Positions 49,205 through 62,280 of a DNA stretch of 64,000 nt are shown here, piece by piece. The position numbers and the translations under genes are program-made. The notes under the pieces are model-generated. The model saw only the letters and a program-made list of their open reading frames with translations, was not told the origin of the DNA and ran no database searches. The stretch's first letter is position 1. Each line of letters opens with the position of its first letter. Source of the DNA: Bryum argenteum (taxonomy: Eukaryota > Streptophyta > Bryopsida > Bryales > Bryaceae); contig CM073323.1 in assembly GCA_037043015.1 (NCBI GenBank), positions 7,316,001 through 7,380,000 of the forward strand, in the 5' to 3' direction.

Positions 49205-50008
49205 TGAAAATGAGAACATTTTTGAAAATAATAATTGTAATTTTTTTTATTAGCATTCATGTTAAGCATTGCACATATTTGCTTGTCGAGCGGGATAAAG
49301 GAAATGAGAATAAGATAATATAGGCCCAATTGTACGGATTGGCTATGGGAAGCCGCTTGATTACGAGCTTGTCTACCTAAAAAGCCATGAATTCTTAGAT
49401 GTGATATTGAACGTACATTGGTTTGCACATGTATGCATGTGCCTATCTATATTCTTGCAAACATTGATTCCTTCGTTCAAAGAGCCATCCTTTTTTCAAC
49501 TTGCTTACCAAAAATGACATATTTAACTAAATATGGACAGTCCACGGTCTACAATTAAGAACAATAGTTGCAAAATGATTTCTAGAATCTAGGTTCTATG
49601 AAGATAATTTTCAAATATGTAGATTTTAAGGTCATGGATGGAGGGATCTCCCCATGTTTTAAAGTCCATAAATAAGCCCAAAGTCCATATTTAGTTGAAT
49701 GATGCATAAAACTTAAAGAGGGCTAGTTCTTCCTGAATTTCGTAAACGGTACCATGTTCAATTGGCAGGAAAGTAGGAAACTCCCTACTGCTAGGAATAT
49801 TTGGGTCCTTTTTGTACTTGTGTCATTGATATTAGAAAATGGTCTTTCACATGGAAAGCCATCTAATAAGTTCGTGTTCTTCAAGCTAAAAGAACTTTGG
49901 ACTAATTTTTTTTTTGGATAGTTCACATAAGGATGTTGAAAGACATGCGAAATCATAAACAAGTATGAGCATAAAAAATTGAGTTAGAACTTTGTTCCAT
50001 CATACATA
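49205..50008. other. AT-rich gene-free DNA
   Basis: No gene or clear element seen. Confidence 0.5.
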
Positions 50009-50290
50009 CTAGTATGCCCCTGCGGAGTTGCCACGCACACTACTTTGACCATGCCCTTTTTGTATCTCTCCTGGATCTAAGATTACGTTATTTTTGTAAA
50101 TTCAGGTAAATTGGGGGCCATAATTACTTGAAAATTCAATAACTTGAGATCCGTCGCCCCATTGCGTAATCCAATTGATTTCCACAACTCTACAAAGGAA
50201 CCCCCTTTCAAGAACACCTCATGCGGCTACTCCCTTAGATGACAATGTTCCATAACAAAACGGAACAAACTCTTTGCCTTATATAATAGA
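50009..50290 (-). mobile_element. Small non-autonomous Helitron, copy 2
   Basis: Reading minus: it starts TCTATTATATAAGG after an A at 50291 and ends in a weak hairpin followed by CATACTAG and then T. The interior shares 'catgaggtgttcttgaa' and 'caagtaattatggccccc' with 42853-43145. About 282 bp, non-coding. Confidence 0.78.
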
Positions 50291-50533
50291 TGGGTTGAAG
50301 ACAACTAGTTAAGAGAAGTTAATTAGAGCAAAGTACAGTAGGTACGCTGATTAAGATAAAAACTAGTTAAAGTAAATATGTTGACTAAGTTATAGAAGGT
50401 TCTAGAGAGAAAAATGGATGATATTCATCCGCTCTCAACAAAGGAGTTGGTGCCCCCTAAACTGTGAAAATATTTTTACCCTAAAATTGCAAAAGCCTTC
50501 TCATTGTGCTTTATCCTCAAAAATTGCCTTCTT

Positions 50534-50627
50534 TTTCTACTTCTTCTTCTTCTTCTTTCTTCTTTTCTTTTCTTCTTTCTTCTTTTCTTTTCTTCTTTCT
50601 TTCTTTCTTTTCTTTTCTTTCTTCTTC

Positions 50628-50658
<31 letters not shown>

Positions 50659-50722
50659 CTTTTCTTCTTCTTTTTCTTTTCCTTCTTCTTCTTTTCTTTT
50701 CTTTTTTCCTTTTTTTATTTAT
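50534..50722. repeat. Long pyrimidine tract (C/T microsatellite)
   Basis: Almost 190 bases of T and C on the plus strand, mostly CTT, CTTT and a pure T run of about 25. The hydrophobic or lysine-rich frames through it are composition artefacts. Such tracts can form triplex DNA. Confidence 0.95.
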
Positions 50723-51929
50723 CTTAATAATGCAAAGTCGAATTCTCATTTCACTAAGATTATAGCCTCGAGTTTTAATTGCCACTACAATGGATTTATT
50801 TTTTTTTGAAGAAACTACAACCTCTAGGCTTTTTAATAGGCTCTCATACTTGAAAAGTCAAATGCATTGAAACTAGTAAAACAGTAGCACAATTCTTAGA
50901 ACATCCTAGGAGCAACTTTCAAAAATTTGACCAATCAAAGTTGAGAATTCAAAAATCCTCGTGCCTCAAAAAATGCGCCTATTCTACATGTCTAGCGGTA
51001 AAAAACAAGACGTGCTCTACAGGATGAGATCAATTTTCACACCGAATATGTTTTTTTTTTTTTAAAAAAAAACTTATCAAGATGGCATGGTCAAGGTATA
51101 TACACTGTTTAAAAAGGGTGCTCCTACCTTAAATTCAGGCACCATGACAATATACAAGTCAAGAGCAACATGTATATTTTATTTTCTATAATAATCCAAA
51201 TGGCATCCGAATGATCTTATTGTACATTTGCTCTCGACAAGATTTCATTCGGCTTTGTCTAACATGTCAGACCTTGTTCGGGTAAATTTAGAGCTTTGAT
51301 TGATTGATGGTCTTGCCAGATAATGTGGGTCCGCGACCATGTTAAAGGTTCGGACACCTGTTACCGTCCCCATGATATAGGATGTCCATGTGGATTTTGA
51401 GATTGCTTACATGTAATCATGTGATGGCACGTTTCATTTGCTATGAAATTTATGATCGAAGTTGGTTGAGGTGGGAATTCGTGCAAGATTGACGTAAAAA
51501 CCATCCCCCTTGAACTACGTAAATTGCATGAAGTGATTTTCCCATCTTATGTGTCGAAAGGAATGTGTGATTGAAGGCAATTTTGAATCATGTTATTACA
51601 AGGCTCGACAAAATAGTTAGAAATTACAACGACGAGAAGTAATAGATACTTACTTATGTTCTAGGCTTGGTTAGTGATTCATTAAAACTTGGATGTAAGT
51701 GATTATCTAAAGTTCAAAAACTATATGTGGAAGATTGGTGAGAGCTATGGAAGGTAAATTTCAACAATAAAAGAGAGTGCTTTAAATTTGAAGCTATTTT
51801 TATATATAATTAAAATTAAAGTAAAAATATGAATTGCTATACCAAAAGTGTCCATCCAACTTCAAAAGTCGAATTTTATACTCACTATGTACAATACCCA
51901 CCAACAAGTTTACCCATAAACGCCCACGC
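50723..51929. other. AT-rich gene-free DNA
   Basis: No gene seen. About 50800-50960 looks like a weak copy of the old repeat at 10280-10840. Confidence 0.4.
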
Positions 51930-52680
51930 CAGCCAGAGGGGCTCTTTTCCAACAGAATCTCGCCTATAGCTCCCACTATACCTAACTTTTCACTTATATT
52001 CTCATGTCAAATCAGTCACCTTCTTTCCCAACTGAATGTGCCCATGAACGCCAATGCAAATCTGAGGGGCTCTTTTCCAACTGAATCCGCCCTTAGCTCT
52101 CACTGAACCTAACAGCTCGAGGGGCTCTATTCCAACTGAATTTGCCCTATAGCTCTCACTGAATCTAACTTTTCACTTGTATTCGGATGTCAAATCAGTC
52201 ACCTTCTTTCCCAACTGAATGTGTTCATGAACGCCGACGCAAGCCTGAGGAGCTCTTTTCCAACTGACTTTGTCCTTGAACGTTGACACAAGCCCGAGGG
52301 GCTCTTTTCCAATTGACTGTGTCCTTGAACGTTGACACAAGCCCGAGGGGCTCTTTTCCAACAACCCCGTAGCTCTTACTATACCTTACTCTTCACTTAT
52401 ATCCTACTGTCAAATCAGTCACCTTCTTTCCCACCTGAATGTGCCCGCCAACGCAAATCTGAGGGGCTCTTCTCCAACTGAATCTGCCCTTAGCTCTCAC
52501 TGAACCTAACTTCTCACTTATATTCTAATTTCAAATGAGTCACCTTCTTTTCCAAGTGAATGTGCCCATGAACGCCAAGGCAAGCCCGAGGGGCTCTTTT
52601 CCAACTGAATCTACCCTGTAGCTCTCATTGAACCTAACTTTTCACTTATATTCTAATGTCAAATCAGTCACCTTCTTCTT
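51930..52680. repeat. Complex VNTR with GAGGGGCTCTTTTCCAAC motif
   Basis: About eight copies of the GAGGGGCTCTTTTCCAACTG word, alternating with about five copies of 'caaatcagtcaccttctttc' and several 'agctctcactgaacctaac' words. Units differ in length (about 50 to 180 bp), forming a higher-order tandem array. No frame stays open through it. Confidence 0.9.
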
Positions 52681-54033
52681 ATGCATTCAAAAAGTGAAAT
52701 TATATAGTTAAAATCACAGTTTGTATGAGTGGTTTTGTGCTTTGAAAGAATTGTGGAAGGTAGATTGGGGTTGTACATAACCTTGTAGGAGGTTGTAAGC
52801 TAATCATAGATTGGTTCATTCATGATGTCCAAGTTCAAAGTGCACTATTTATGATGCCTAAGTCCAAAAGATGTTGTGATCCAAATCCGCCCGTTTCAAA
52901 CCCCATGGAAATTTAAGGGTTAATGTTCTTAGGAGTATGTGATGACATACCTACAAAATTTAAATGACTATGATGTCCTCACATTCAAATTATATTGCAA
53001 AGAACTAAGAACAAAAAAAGACTATGAGGTTTTGAAAAAGAATTTTCAGAAAATGTGTAACTTTATCTATTAGCATAGAGTAAACATACTTTTTGGTATC
53101 ATCTTTAGCTCTTATGAAGGCCTTCATTTAGTGAGATTTCTCAATAAAGGAAGTCTTGACATTTCTTGAGACACCTCTTTTTATGCCCTTTCTATACATG
53201 ATGTTCACACATAGAATTATTGAATGGAGTGGCGAAGGGATATTGACATTGTCGAATAGTGAATAGATTACATACAGATTATTAAGTGCAACGATTGCTA
53301 ATGGTCTTCCTTAGACATGTGGTTTGAAAACTTGCAAAGTGAATGTAATAGTAGTTAGCTCAACATCCTCAAGTCTTGCAAATCCTTATTTTTTGCAATA
53401 CTCTTAAACCTAGGATGTTGAGCTAACTATATGGATTAAAATAAATAAGTTGCACTTACCTTTGAGCATAAGGGTACAATTTTGCAGTTTTTGTTTTTTG
53501 GGTTAATGCACGACACCCCACTCACCTCATTGCCCACAAATGATGAATATCGAGAAGTCTTGCAAATCCTTATTTTCTGCAACACTTTTAACTTCAATTT
53601 CCTATCTAAGTGATAACCTTCACTGATTTCAAAATGTCTTTGAATTTTGAATAAAATGACAGTTGTCCCATATTTCAGTCTATTTTGTGGACAAAAAGAT
53701 CCCATCTGTCTCCATTCCATTTGCCAAGAGCATCTTTAAAGTGAACAATGGCATTGTACAAGACTCATATATTTTCTTTCTTCTTTTCCCTATTTTATTT
53801 TTCTTTCTAATCTGGAATCATGCACAAAATGGATTTTAGATCATTTTTTAATTATTGGCATTTCAAAGCAATAAATGAGAAATAGGAGGGGGTTGAGATT
53901 ATTATTCAATTCCTAAAAATAAAATATAAAGCCAAATTGGCTTTTTGCTATTTTGAGCAGCCTAGATGAAGGGGTAAATTTTAATATTTTTGTCTAAGGT
54001 TTTTATTTGGTACTCCCTATACTACAAAGTTTA
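52681..54033. repeat. AT-rich DNA ending in an old repeat copy
   Basis: No gene seen. The word 'aactaagaacaaaa' and neighbours are AT-rich filler. Near 53340-53590 the words 'caaatccttattttttgcaa' and 'caaatccttattttctgcaa' recur. About 53920-54033 begins a copy of the repeat at 10280-10840. Confidence 0.45.
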
Positions 54034-54386
54034 CGGTCGAGTGTCCTAAAACCACCACCTTCCCCATCTCTGATATGTAGACCTTTCTTAAACCACCACA
54101 GTTGATATCCAGAAACACCAAATATTGACCAATCCCTGCAAAGAAAAAGCTGGTGGTTTTGGGTACCGCATGGTGTGACAATGGGAAAACCTACAGATCG
54201 GGTTTGGGTCACGAAGTACTTTTACCTTCAGAAATTTGTATCTATTTCAGTATTGGGCAGAAAATTCCGAAAAAATTTGCATTCTGTTAGAAAATAACTT
54301 TCCTACATGGGAAAAATATACCCCAAGAATAACTCTGCAAAAAAAAGCTCATAATCCTTAAGTTGGTGGTTTTAGGGCAGTCGACC
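54034..54386. mobile_element. 353-bp MITE nested in an older repeat
   Basis: Terminal repeats GGTCGAGTGTCCTAAAACCA and, in complement, GGTCGACTGCCCTAAAACCA, with TTA on both sides (54031-54033, 54387-54389). Without it the flanks read 'ctacaaagtttatgtgaag', matching 'ctacaaagtgtatgtggta' at 10459-10477. A related element lies at 55182-55463. Confidence 0.88.
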
Positions 54387-55181
54387 TTATGTGAAGAAAA
54401 ATTCTAAGTAAAATCCCTATTATTCCAGTTTTTGAACTCTTCAACAGAAATAGTGGTTTTCAAGCCCCATGTAGGACGTAAATGAACTTTTTATTTTCAA
54501 CATTTCGTTGTATTTCCTTATAAAATATGTTCATAGCTAAATTCTTACCTACCCAAGTTTTATACTTTTACCAATTCTACATGGGCACCCTTCAAAAGTT
54601 ACAAGTGCTTTTACATTTACATCTAGAAAACATTTTTTTGGCCAAATATAAGTCGAGACGTTAAAATCATCCTCTACTAAAGCTCAAGATTACACACTCT
54701 AGATTAAAGTCCAACCTTCCACCTCTCTTTCTCAAGCCATTGAGTACATAAAAATGAACTCAACCCACCAAACATTGTTATTCTCAATTTGAACATTAAA
54801 TCTTGGTCCAAAAAGGTCTCCAAATCCAAGGGGGCGCATATTTTTCCTAGCCACTCATCTCAAAAACCCATTTCTATTTTGTTATAGAAAATAAATAAAT
54901 AAAAAGGCATAGCTGGAGATGAGTATCTCAAAAAATAAATGGATTTTTTTTGGAAAATGAGTTCCCAACCAACAAAAGGGAATAGATGTGAAGGAATGTT
55001 TCTCAATCATTCTCCCAGCCTGGCCATATGCTCTGCTCAATCAAAAGGGGTGCTCATCTTGGAACTTGCATTGAAGAGATTGTTATTCTCCCTCACCCCA
55101 TTTTCAATTATGTGATACGCTATACTATACTAGTAAGAATGATTGATGCATTCCAACCTTCATGATAAGCACAAACACTAA
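54387..55181. repeat. Rest of the older repeat, then AT-rich DNA
   Basis: 54387 to about 54600 continues the repeat interrupted by the MITE. No gene seen up to 55181. Confidence 0.45.
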
Positions 55182-55463
55182 GGTTGAGTGTCCTAAAAGC
55201 ACCAACTTAAGAGATTTGACCTATTTTTAGCACTAGTAAATTCAAAATAAATCATGACCACATTCCAAATAGGTTTTGGGAGGATTGCAAAAATTTGCAG
55301 CATGTAATTCGCATCTGTGAATTTTATACGAAATTCCAAAGTGCTAAGTAAGATTTGACCCAATTGCGTTATATACAAATGAGGTACATTTGTATTTTCA
55401 CAATCTACAAATGAGGCACAGTGCGCTTTTAGGTCCCCTGGCGCTTTTAGGTAGTCCAACCGT
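55182..55463. mobile_element. 282-bp MITE related to 54034-54386
   Basis: Ends GGTTGAGTGTCCTAAAAGC and, in complement, GGTTGGACTACCTAAAAGCG. More diverged than its relative. No clear target duplication. The open minus frame through it (to 55495) is not supported as a gene. Confidence 0.6.
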
Positions 55464-58400
55464 ATGCCTTTGGTATACAAGCCTCCACATTTCACATCAA
55501 TTGGGTCCCAAGAGAGCCTATCCTATAAGAATAATAAGCTTTTGTTAAAAAAAAAATAGAAGAAAGAGAATTATTGTAATTGTTGACTTTGTTTCAATTG
55601 ATGTGAAATATGTTGGAAAGACTAAGGCATTATATGTAGTTGAAGTTCATGGTAAGGAGGTTGTGGGTTTCATCTAAAGAGAGAGCTATGTGCAATGACC
55701 TAATATTCACAAAAGAAAAGAAAAAGTTGTGATGTATACTTTGTTTATGATAGAAACGTTGTTACAAGAAAGGCGTTCAGGTTGTTGGACTAGCTCAATA
55801 GCACCGGATGATTGTAATAACGATATGATGAAGTGCATGGCAATGGAACTTAGACCACCTGCAACAACCCAACCATGTTATTACCAAACAATGTGGTAAT
55901 GTCAGCAATGTGACGTTTACGAAACCAATCAACTATTTTTAATTGACTTATTAATTTTGATTTTAGAGTGTTTATCGTGAGAGGGGTTAGTAGTCCTATA
56001 CCATTGTTGCTATGCCACGTGGGCCTACCATGAAGGGTAGATCAAACGGATCCTATATTTATGCTAGCCCAATAGAGTTTGGTGTTCTTTTTCTTCTGGA
56101 TTGCATCATGTTGTGTTGGCATAGTGCTCATTACTTTAATTCATTCAACTATGGTGAGGTGTATTGGACGTTGTTGTATGGGTACCTTGAAGCCTCTCAA
56201 AAGTATAAGTTGAAAAATATCTCTAAGGCACTGGTGACTAGCAAGGAACTAGCATAGCATTCATCTCAAGATGGTTTAGTAGTCCCACCATTAGTGTTAT
56301 GCCCTCTAGCTTGCAACATCCAAGGTTAGGTTGTTTTTTTTTTTTTTTTTTTTTTTTTCTTAAAGGAATTAATTATCAAAAAGCTTCTCGCCTTGTGTTA
56401 CATGTGTGAAGCTTTTTATTAGTAAAGCATTGTTTGTGCAAAACAATAATCATAGTTAAATTCATTTGATATATGATAAAGTTGGTCATAATGTTTATGT
56501 CTATGTATGGAATGTCTATACAACAAATCACTAGCTTATTATAAGTATTTTCTCATTATAACTTCATTTTCTCACAAGATTTTAGTGAAGTGACCTAAAA
56601 GTATTGCAATTATATTGGAATAAAGTGGAACTTCAAGATCTCAATACTTTACTCCTAAATCTATTATTGAGTAAGTTGCATGAATAGTACTCGAATCAAT
56701 AACCAAGAGTGTAAGAGTAATATGTCAAGATATTATCTAGGTGCTTTCAAATGATTATTGTAGAATCTTTTTGATATAGCTTTTAATATTGTTATAGAGA
56801 CTTGACATGAAACACCTATCAACGTGAAGATTCGAATCTTCAAAAGAACTTTCAATTGTGATTGGACAATACTGTCTAAATATTTAAACATTCTTCTTGG
56901 CTACAAATTGATTGTGTTGTTTTTTGAGCAGGAGTTGAATGTATCTAGGATTTTTATATATTTAGTAGATAGTAACAATATTTGGTGAATATAGTGTTAA
57001 TATTTATAATTACTATATATAATAGTTACTGATGCTATTAATATTTTGTTTTGGTGTTAGTTTTTTATACAAAAGTCAGTTTGTAACAATATTATAAAAG
57101 ATTACTACCTCCTTCTTGTTGAAATTGTCAATTATATGGCCCTATTCAAATAGTGATTGAGTGTGATGTTTGGTAACCTTTTAAGTTTGTGTTGAATTTT
57201 TGGTGATTGAGCATCAACGTCTTACTAATCGCAACATTTTCCACATTTTAGATCATAAAAGGAGTCCAACACGGATGCTACCCACATTCCAAATCATGAA
57301 AGGAGTCCAATACGGTATGTTTGACCCTCTCTTCAGCTTGATCAGGCAAAGGCCTTACCATGTCAACGTTAGCAATACAACAATTAGATCATGTAGGTAA
57401 CCAGACCCTGATTTCTATTTACAATATTGATATTTGTACAGTATGGACTCACCTGAGTTGTTGCTCCCATGACGTTGAGATGGTTGGTTTTGGAAGCCTC
57501 TGCTCTGAGCTTGATCCCGTGTTCACTCTCCCTTGATGTTCAGTTCCGACGTTGCCCTCTCGAGTTGACCTTGCAGCAACTGACGGGGGGATGCTTGGTA
57601 GTATGACAACTACTCCCTCCACGCATGTACGTGTTACCTCCATTTGTATTGTTTGCACTCTTGAGAATATTAGAATTCGGTATATTTATTCTCTGAGTTC
57701 CTAATATGCTAAAGAGTTTGTAAATATGTACCCCCTTTCACGCAAATATAAATTTTATGGGTTGATAGCATGTTTGGCTACACTTAACCAAATAATTATT
57801 ATAATTATAATATCTGAAGTCCATTTCAACCCCCGCTAAATATATGAAACTATCATTTTTCTCCATACAAAAATTTAATCCTTCTGAAAATTATCTTTCT
57901 AAACATGTTAATTATATTTTTCCTAAATTATTCATCATGAAACTTGCTACCAAACTTTTGATTACCATAGATCTATAGGACTCTTTGTTTTGAAAACTGA
58001 TAGCATGGTCTTGAATATTGGAACCAATAAAAAATCTTTCAATATGTATATTATTTTATTTGTCAAGAACCCATCTTGAGTTTAGTGAAGATGCTTGGGC
58101 CCTCTCAAGTGACTTGTTCTATCTTTGGGTTTCTTTATTCGTGTCCATTATCCTTAGAGCACATTTTTCTATTTTTAAAAAGAAAATAACCTTCTTCTAT
58201 GGGCAATTTCCAATGCAAGTGTCCAAGAACGAGGAGTGACATTCCTAACCACAAGAGCAAGTCAAAGGAAATTGCTTACTTACAAGACGGAATTGCATGG
58301 CTCCGTTTGCAATGTGAGTTATTGTACAATTTTAGGAATGTGTGCTCTATTCCTATCCTTCTTAGCATTGTTCATACAAGCATCTTAGCTTCTAGTACCT

Positions 58401-58499
58401 CATACAAATGCTTCTATAAACAAGTACAAAGCTTCTATGACCAAATATATTAGAATTTGATCTCATATGTTGGGTTGTCTAATCCCCGAAGGTATTTAG
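55464..58499. other. AT-rich gene-free DNA with a worn SINE remnant
   Basis: About 56120-56290 is a very diverged SINE copy; 'ttgttgtatgggtacctt' and 'aaggcactggtgactagc' are shared with 39389-39737. Poly-T at about 56334-56358. The frames at 57200-57400 and 58018-58453 lack any recognisable family. Words around 57247 and 57296 ('aaaggagtccaa.acgg') are a short duplication. Confidence 0.45.
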
Positions 58500-59060
58500 G
58501 CCTCAAGATTGCCATTTGAAACTTGCCTTCTTTTAATGCAAGGTGAGGATTTTCAATTTTTGGAGTGTGTAACTGTAGGATCTAGTACCTAAGTTATATA
58601 TGTAAGTGCGTTGGATCTTACATCTATATTCCTTACGGTTTGTGAGATAGTAACCTTCATAGTTGAAAAGAGATTTTTTTTTTTTTGGATTGAAAAATGG
58701 AATAATAGTGCTTTAGGAGGGTGTTTTTTTAGAAGATATGACTTGCTAATTTTCAACTTCTTATCCCTAAATGAGTTAGGAATATGTCTACATAGTTATA
58801 ATGCTGATAGAACCTACAAAATCTAGAGAATCGCTTGACTTTTGACATGAAGGTTTAATGTAATTCAAATACAAAGGCTTTGTTTCAACAATAAAAAAGG
58901 CATGTAAAATATTATTTATGGAAAATTCAAACTTATGATATGCCTTATTACCTCTTTTACATGCGCATAAAATAAAACTTGAAATATATGTTAAGTCTCA
59001 ATTTTTGGTGAATTTATGAAGTTTCATCAATTTGGTTGATTATTTTTTAGTTCTCTTAGA
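58500..59060 (+). repeat. Dispersed repeat copy
   Basis: Diverged counterpart of 18176-18700: same order of 'gtgtgtaactgtaggatc', 'tagtacctaa', 'agttgaaaagaga' and 'aaaaaggcatgt'. A third partial copy is reversed near 1085-1330. Class unknown. Confidence 0.55.
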
Positions 59061-60089
59061 ATAGAGGAGGCTATACTATAGTTTGGTGCAGTTTTAAGGA
59101 TGCTCACACAAACTCAGGTATTGGTCAACTGTCCATGGCATTGATTTAAATTAAATATTGCCCTGTTTGTGAATTTGAAAGCTAAAAAAAGAAAATCCCC
59201 AAACCCAAAGAAACCTTTGTAGATTGCACATGGAACTAATTCACCCCATTCTACTCTATACAAAAAATCTTTCAAAAAATAATGTAATCCAAGCTTGGCA
59301 ACTCTTCAACATTCACAACGGACCTAATAGTGGTTGAGTGAACTATTGGGGGCCAAGAGAAGTATAACATAAGCTTGTGCAACTTGGTATGGCATTTTGA
59401 CGTTGAGATATTGCCATGTACAATACAACATGGACATGTTTGTTTACAAGAGACGAATAGTTGAAGGTGGTATGGCCGGGTCATCTAAGAGGTTGTAGGG
59501 CATGTATGCTCCTTAGGACGCAATGGACCATTCCATGTGCAACTCCCTCAACCTCCATACTCCTCCATGGGCCACGCGGGCATGGGCAATTCAAAAGTGG
59601 CTGCCCACTATTCGAAAGGCATGTTTTAGTTGGGTCTTTTTGCTTTTTCCTGGGGCTCAAAAATTCCCACCACTTGCCCTGCAACACTGCCACTAATAAT
59701 AAGTCAGTGTACCATTACCATGTGTTTTTGTCCAATCCATTTGCTCGAAATGCTTGCTCCTCCAGACAATGTCTGAATCACATTACTTCCGAAAAGGAGA
59801 GTCTTCGGATACCCGTATTGACTTCCACCCCACCTACCTGCCTGAGCTTGGGCTCCTACGCTGGTGGTCCTTTTTTCTGTTGCTGCTCAAATTTGTAATG
59901 AGGTACAATGTTTGGATAAAAAAGGAATTTTTTTTGCAGTGAGGCATGTAGGCAATGGTCCCTTGTAGTTCCAAAAATTCGATGATTAAATTATTGTTCC
60001 CTCCCCGACTTACTTTAGTATGCACCATGGTTTATAGGCATGAGTGAGATGGGATGTGTACACAAGTATATACCTTGGTTTCATGATCC
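59061..60089. other. Gene-free DNA
   Basis: No supported gene. The plus frame 59461-59898 and the minus frame inside it show no domain, and codon use does not favour either. Confidence 0.4.
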
Positions 60090-61130
60090 AAAGTGAACTT
60101 ACTTGGAAAGAGGTGAGTCGCAATCTCACAAGCGCAATCACGTAAGCGCGGCGGGAAAGTGGTAAGTCGCAATCTCGCAGGCGCAATCACGTAGGCGCCG
60201 CCGCTGGGTCGCGCTCTAACCGCCCGGCTGCGTCGTAATCGCAAGCGCCGCTCGAGCACACGTCTATACCCACTTCGGCATGTTGCAATCAAATTTGTGA
60301 TTGTATAACGAGAGAACTAAAAAGTGATGTGATGTGTTTTGGATGTAAGATATGGCGTTGATTAGAGCATGCCCAGCCGTGGGCTTTGAGCATGGTTGCT
60401 GGGCTGCGTTGCAATCTCACAGGTGCTGCTCGGCGCGTGTTCATACCCACCTGGGCCGCAATCAAATTTAGATTGTATAACGAGAGAGCTCAAAAGTGAT
60501 GTGATATGTTTTGGATGTAAGATGTGCCATTGATTAGAGCATGTCTAGCCATACGCACTAGATCAAGTTCTCGAGTGCGTCGCAATCTTGCAGGCGCGGG
60601 CTCGAGTACGGTCAATATCCACATAGGCCGCGTCGCAATCTTGCAAGCGCCGCTCGAGCACGCTTCGATACCCACCTGGGCCGCGTCGCAATCTTGCAGG
60701 CGCCGCTCGAGCACGCATCGATACCCACCTCGGCCTCGTCGCAATCAAATTTAAATTGTATAACGAGAGTGATGTGTTTTGGATGTAAGATATGCCAGTG
60801 ATTAGAGCATGCCCAGGCGTGTGCTCCAAGTCAGGCCACTGGGTTGCGTCGCAATCTTGCAGGCGCCGCTCGAGCACGCATCGATACCCACCTCGGCCTC
60901 GTCGCAATCAAATTTAATTTGTATAACGAGAGTGATGTGTTTTGGATGTAAGATATGCCAGTGATTAGAGCATGCCCAGGCGTGTGCTCCAAGTCAGGCC
61001 ACTAGGTTGCGTGGCAATCTTGTAGGCGCCGCTCGAGTACGCGTCGATATCCCACGTGGGCTGCTTCTCAATCTCGCAGGCAGTGCTCCAGTAGGCGTAA
61101 ATACCCTACCTCAAACTGGAAGGCACGACA
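60090..61130. repeat. CG-rich tandem array with GCGCCGCTCGAGCACG units
   Basis: A tandem family with two levels. Short units of about 60 bp centre on 'gcaatcttgcaggcgccgct', 'cgagcacgcatcgataccc' and 'acctcggcctcgtcgc'. Longer units of about 160-180 bp add the AT-rich spacer 'ttgtataacgagag..gatgtgttttggatgtaagat' and 'gattagagcatgcccag'. At least four long units (starting near 60290, 60470, 60745, 60905) are visible. CG islands in an AT-rich neighbourhood; short frames through it are shadows of the repeat. Confidence 0.9.
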
Positions 61131-62280
61131 TGCCAAAAGGCCGCTCACGGATGGTATGTGAATTATGCATTGTCTTCTTATGTTGTTCATATGTACAAGT
61201 GACATGATCCAAATAGAATGAGCTAACAAGAGGAAGCAAAAACAATTGACAACAGTCACTTATCACATTATATAAAAAAGTAATATAGAAGGCTATATGG
61301 GCGAGATGCATATTGTCTTTTTACGATGTTCAATGGTACAAGTGTTGTATTCCATACACCATGAATTGACAAAGACAAAGGGCAATATAATATTTATAAA
61401 CATATGTGTCAATTATGAGCATGGACGATATACAATGACACAAGCCCCATATGGTTGAAATTCCTAGTAACTTGTAAGATGATTGAATATATCCTTGTCA
61501 TAAACACAAATAGTAAAACGAGAAAATATTTTAACTAACTCATTGAGTTCAACAATTATTTGTCATCTCGGTTGGATCTTTAAATCAAAATCATGTAAAT
61601 TTCTTACCTTTAAACTCTATAGAGAACCAATGATTTTCGATGACTAGAAAGTAATATTTCCAAATTCTATCAAAGAAAGTCAAAACATGCATAAAAAAAT
61701 ATGCAACATGCCAATTATATGCTTATTATGTGAGCCATGAGTTAAATACACCATTCAGATGATGGCTTCCAAAGCAACTCAGTACAATTTGGCTCATCAC
61801 CAATCGCTTTCATTTTATTACAGTATGACACAAGTAAACTTGTCCATTATAATCCCTAAGTATAAGTTACACAAAATTGCAATAAAATAAATTAAAAATC
61901 ATGGATTTTGTCATAGAAGACTTCACTCATTCGGACTAACCGAGAACATATCACTTTTCAATTTCAATGTTATTCTTATTGTAGTTTTGTTTTACCTTAG
62001 AATTCACCTACACTACAGTGAAGAAGAATGAGTCAAAGGAGTCAAAATTTTTAGTGTCAACCAATCACAAAGCTCTTACATTTCTTGACTGCTACTCATC
62101 ATCATGATAGTGGAAACTGACCCTTAGTAATTGTGAGAGACAAAATTCATCTTCATGATAGTGGAAACTGACTCTTAGTAATTGTGAGAGACAAAATTGA
62201 AGAGTAATAAAGAGTGCAATTGACCAGACCGAGTGGGGGAGATGGGACATAATAATAATTTTGATTGATACATTTACTGG
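61131..62280. other. AT-rich gene-free DNA with a 51-bp duplication
   Basis: No gene seen. 62103-62153 and 62154-62199 are a near-perfect tandem duplication (catgatagtggaaactgac, then agtaattgtgagagacaaaa). Confidence 0.6.

Noticed and set aside
50418-50809. Long hydrophobic (F/L/S) open frames and a lysine-rich minus frame
   Set aside because: They are translations of the C/T microsatellite at 50534-50722.
55193-55495. 100-codon minus frame
   Set aside because: It lies on the MITE at 55182-55463 and shows no domain.
60032-60907. Arginine-rich repeated frames
   Set aside because: Translations of the CG-rich tandem array.
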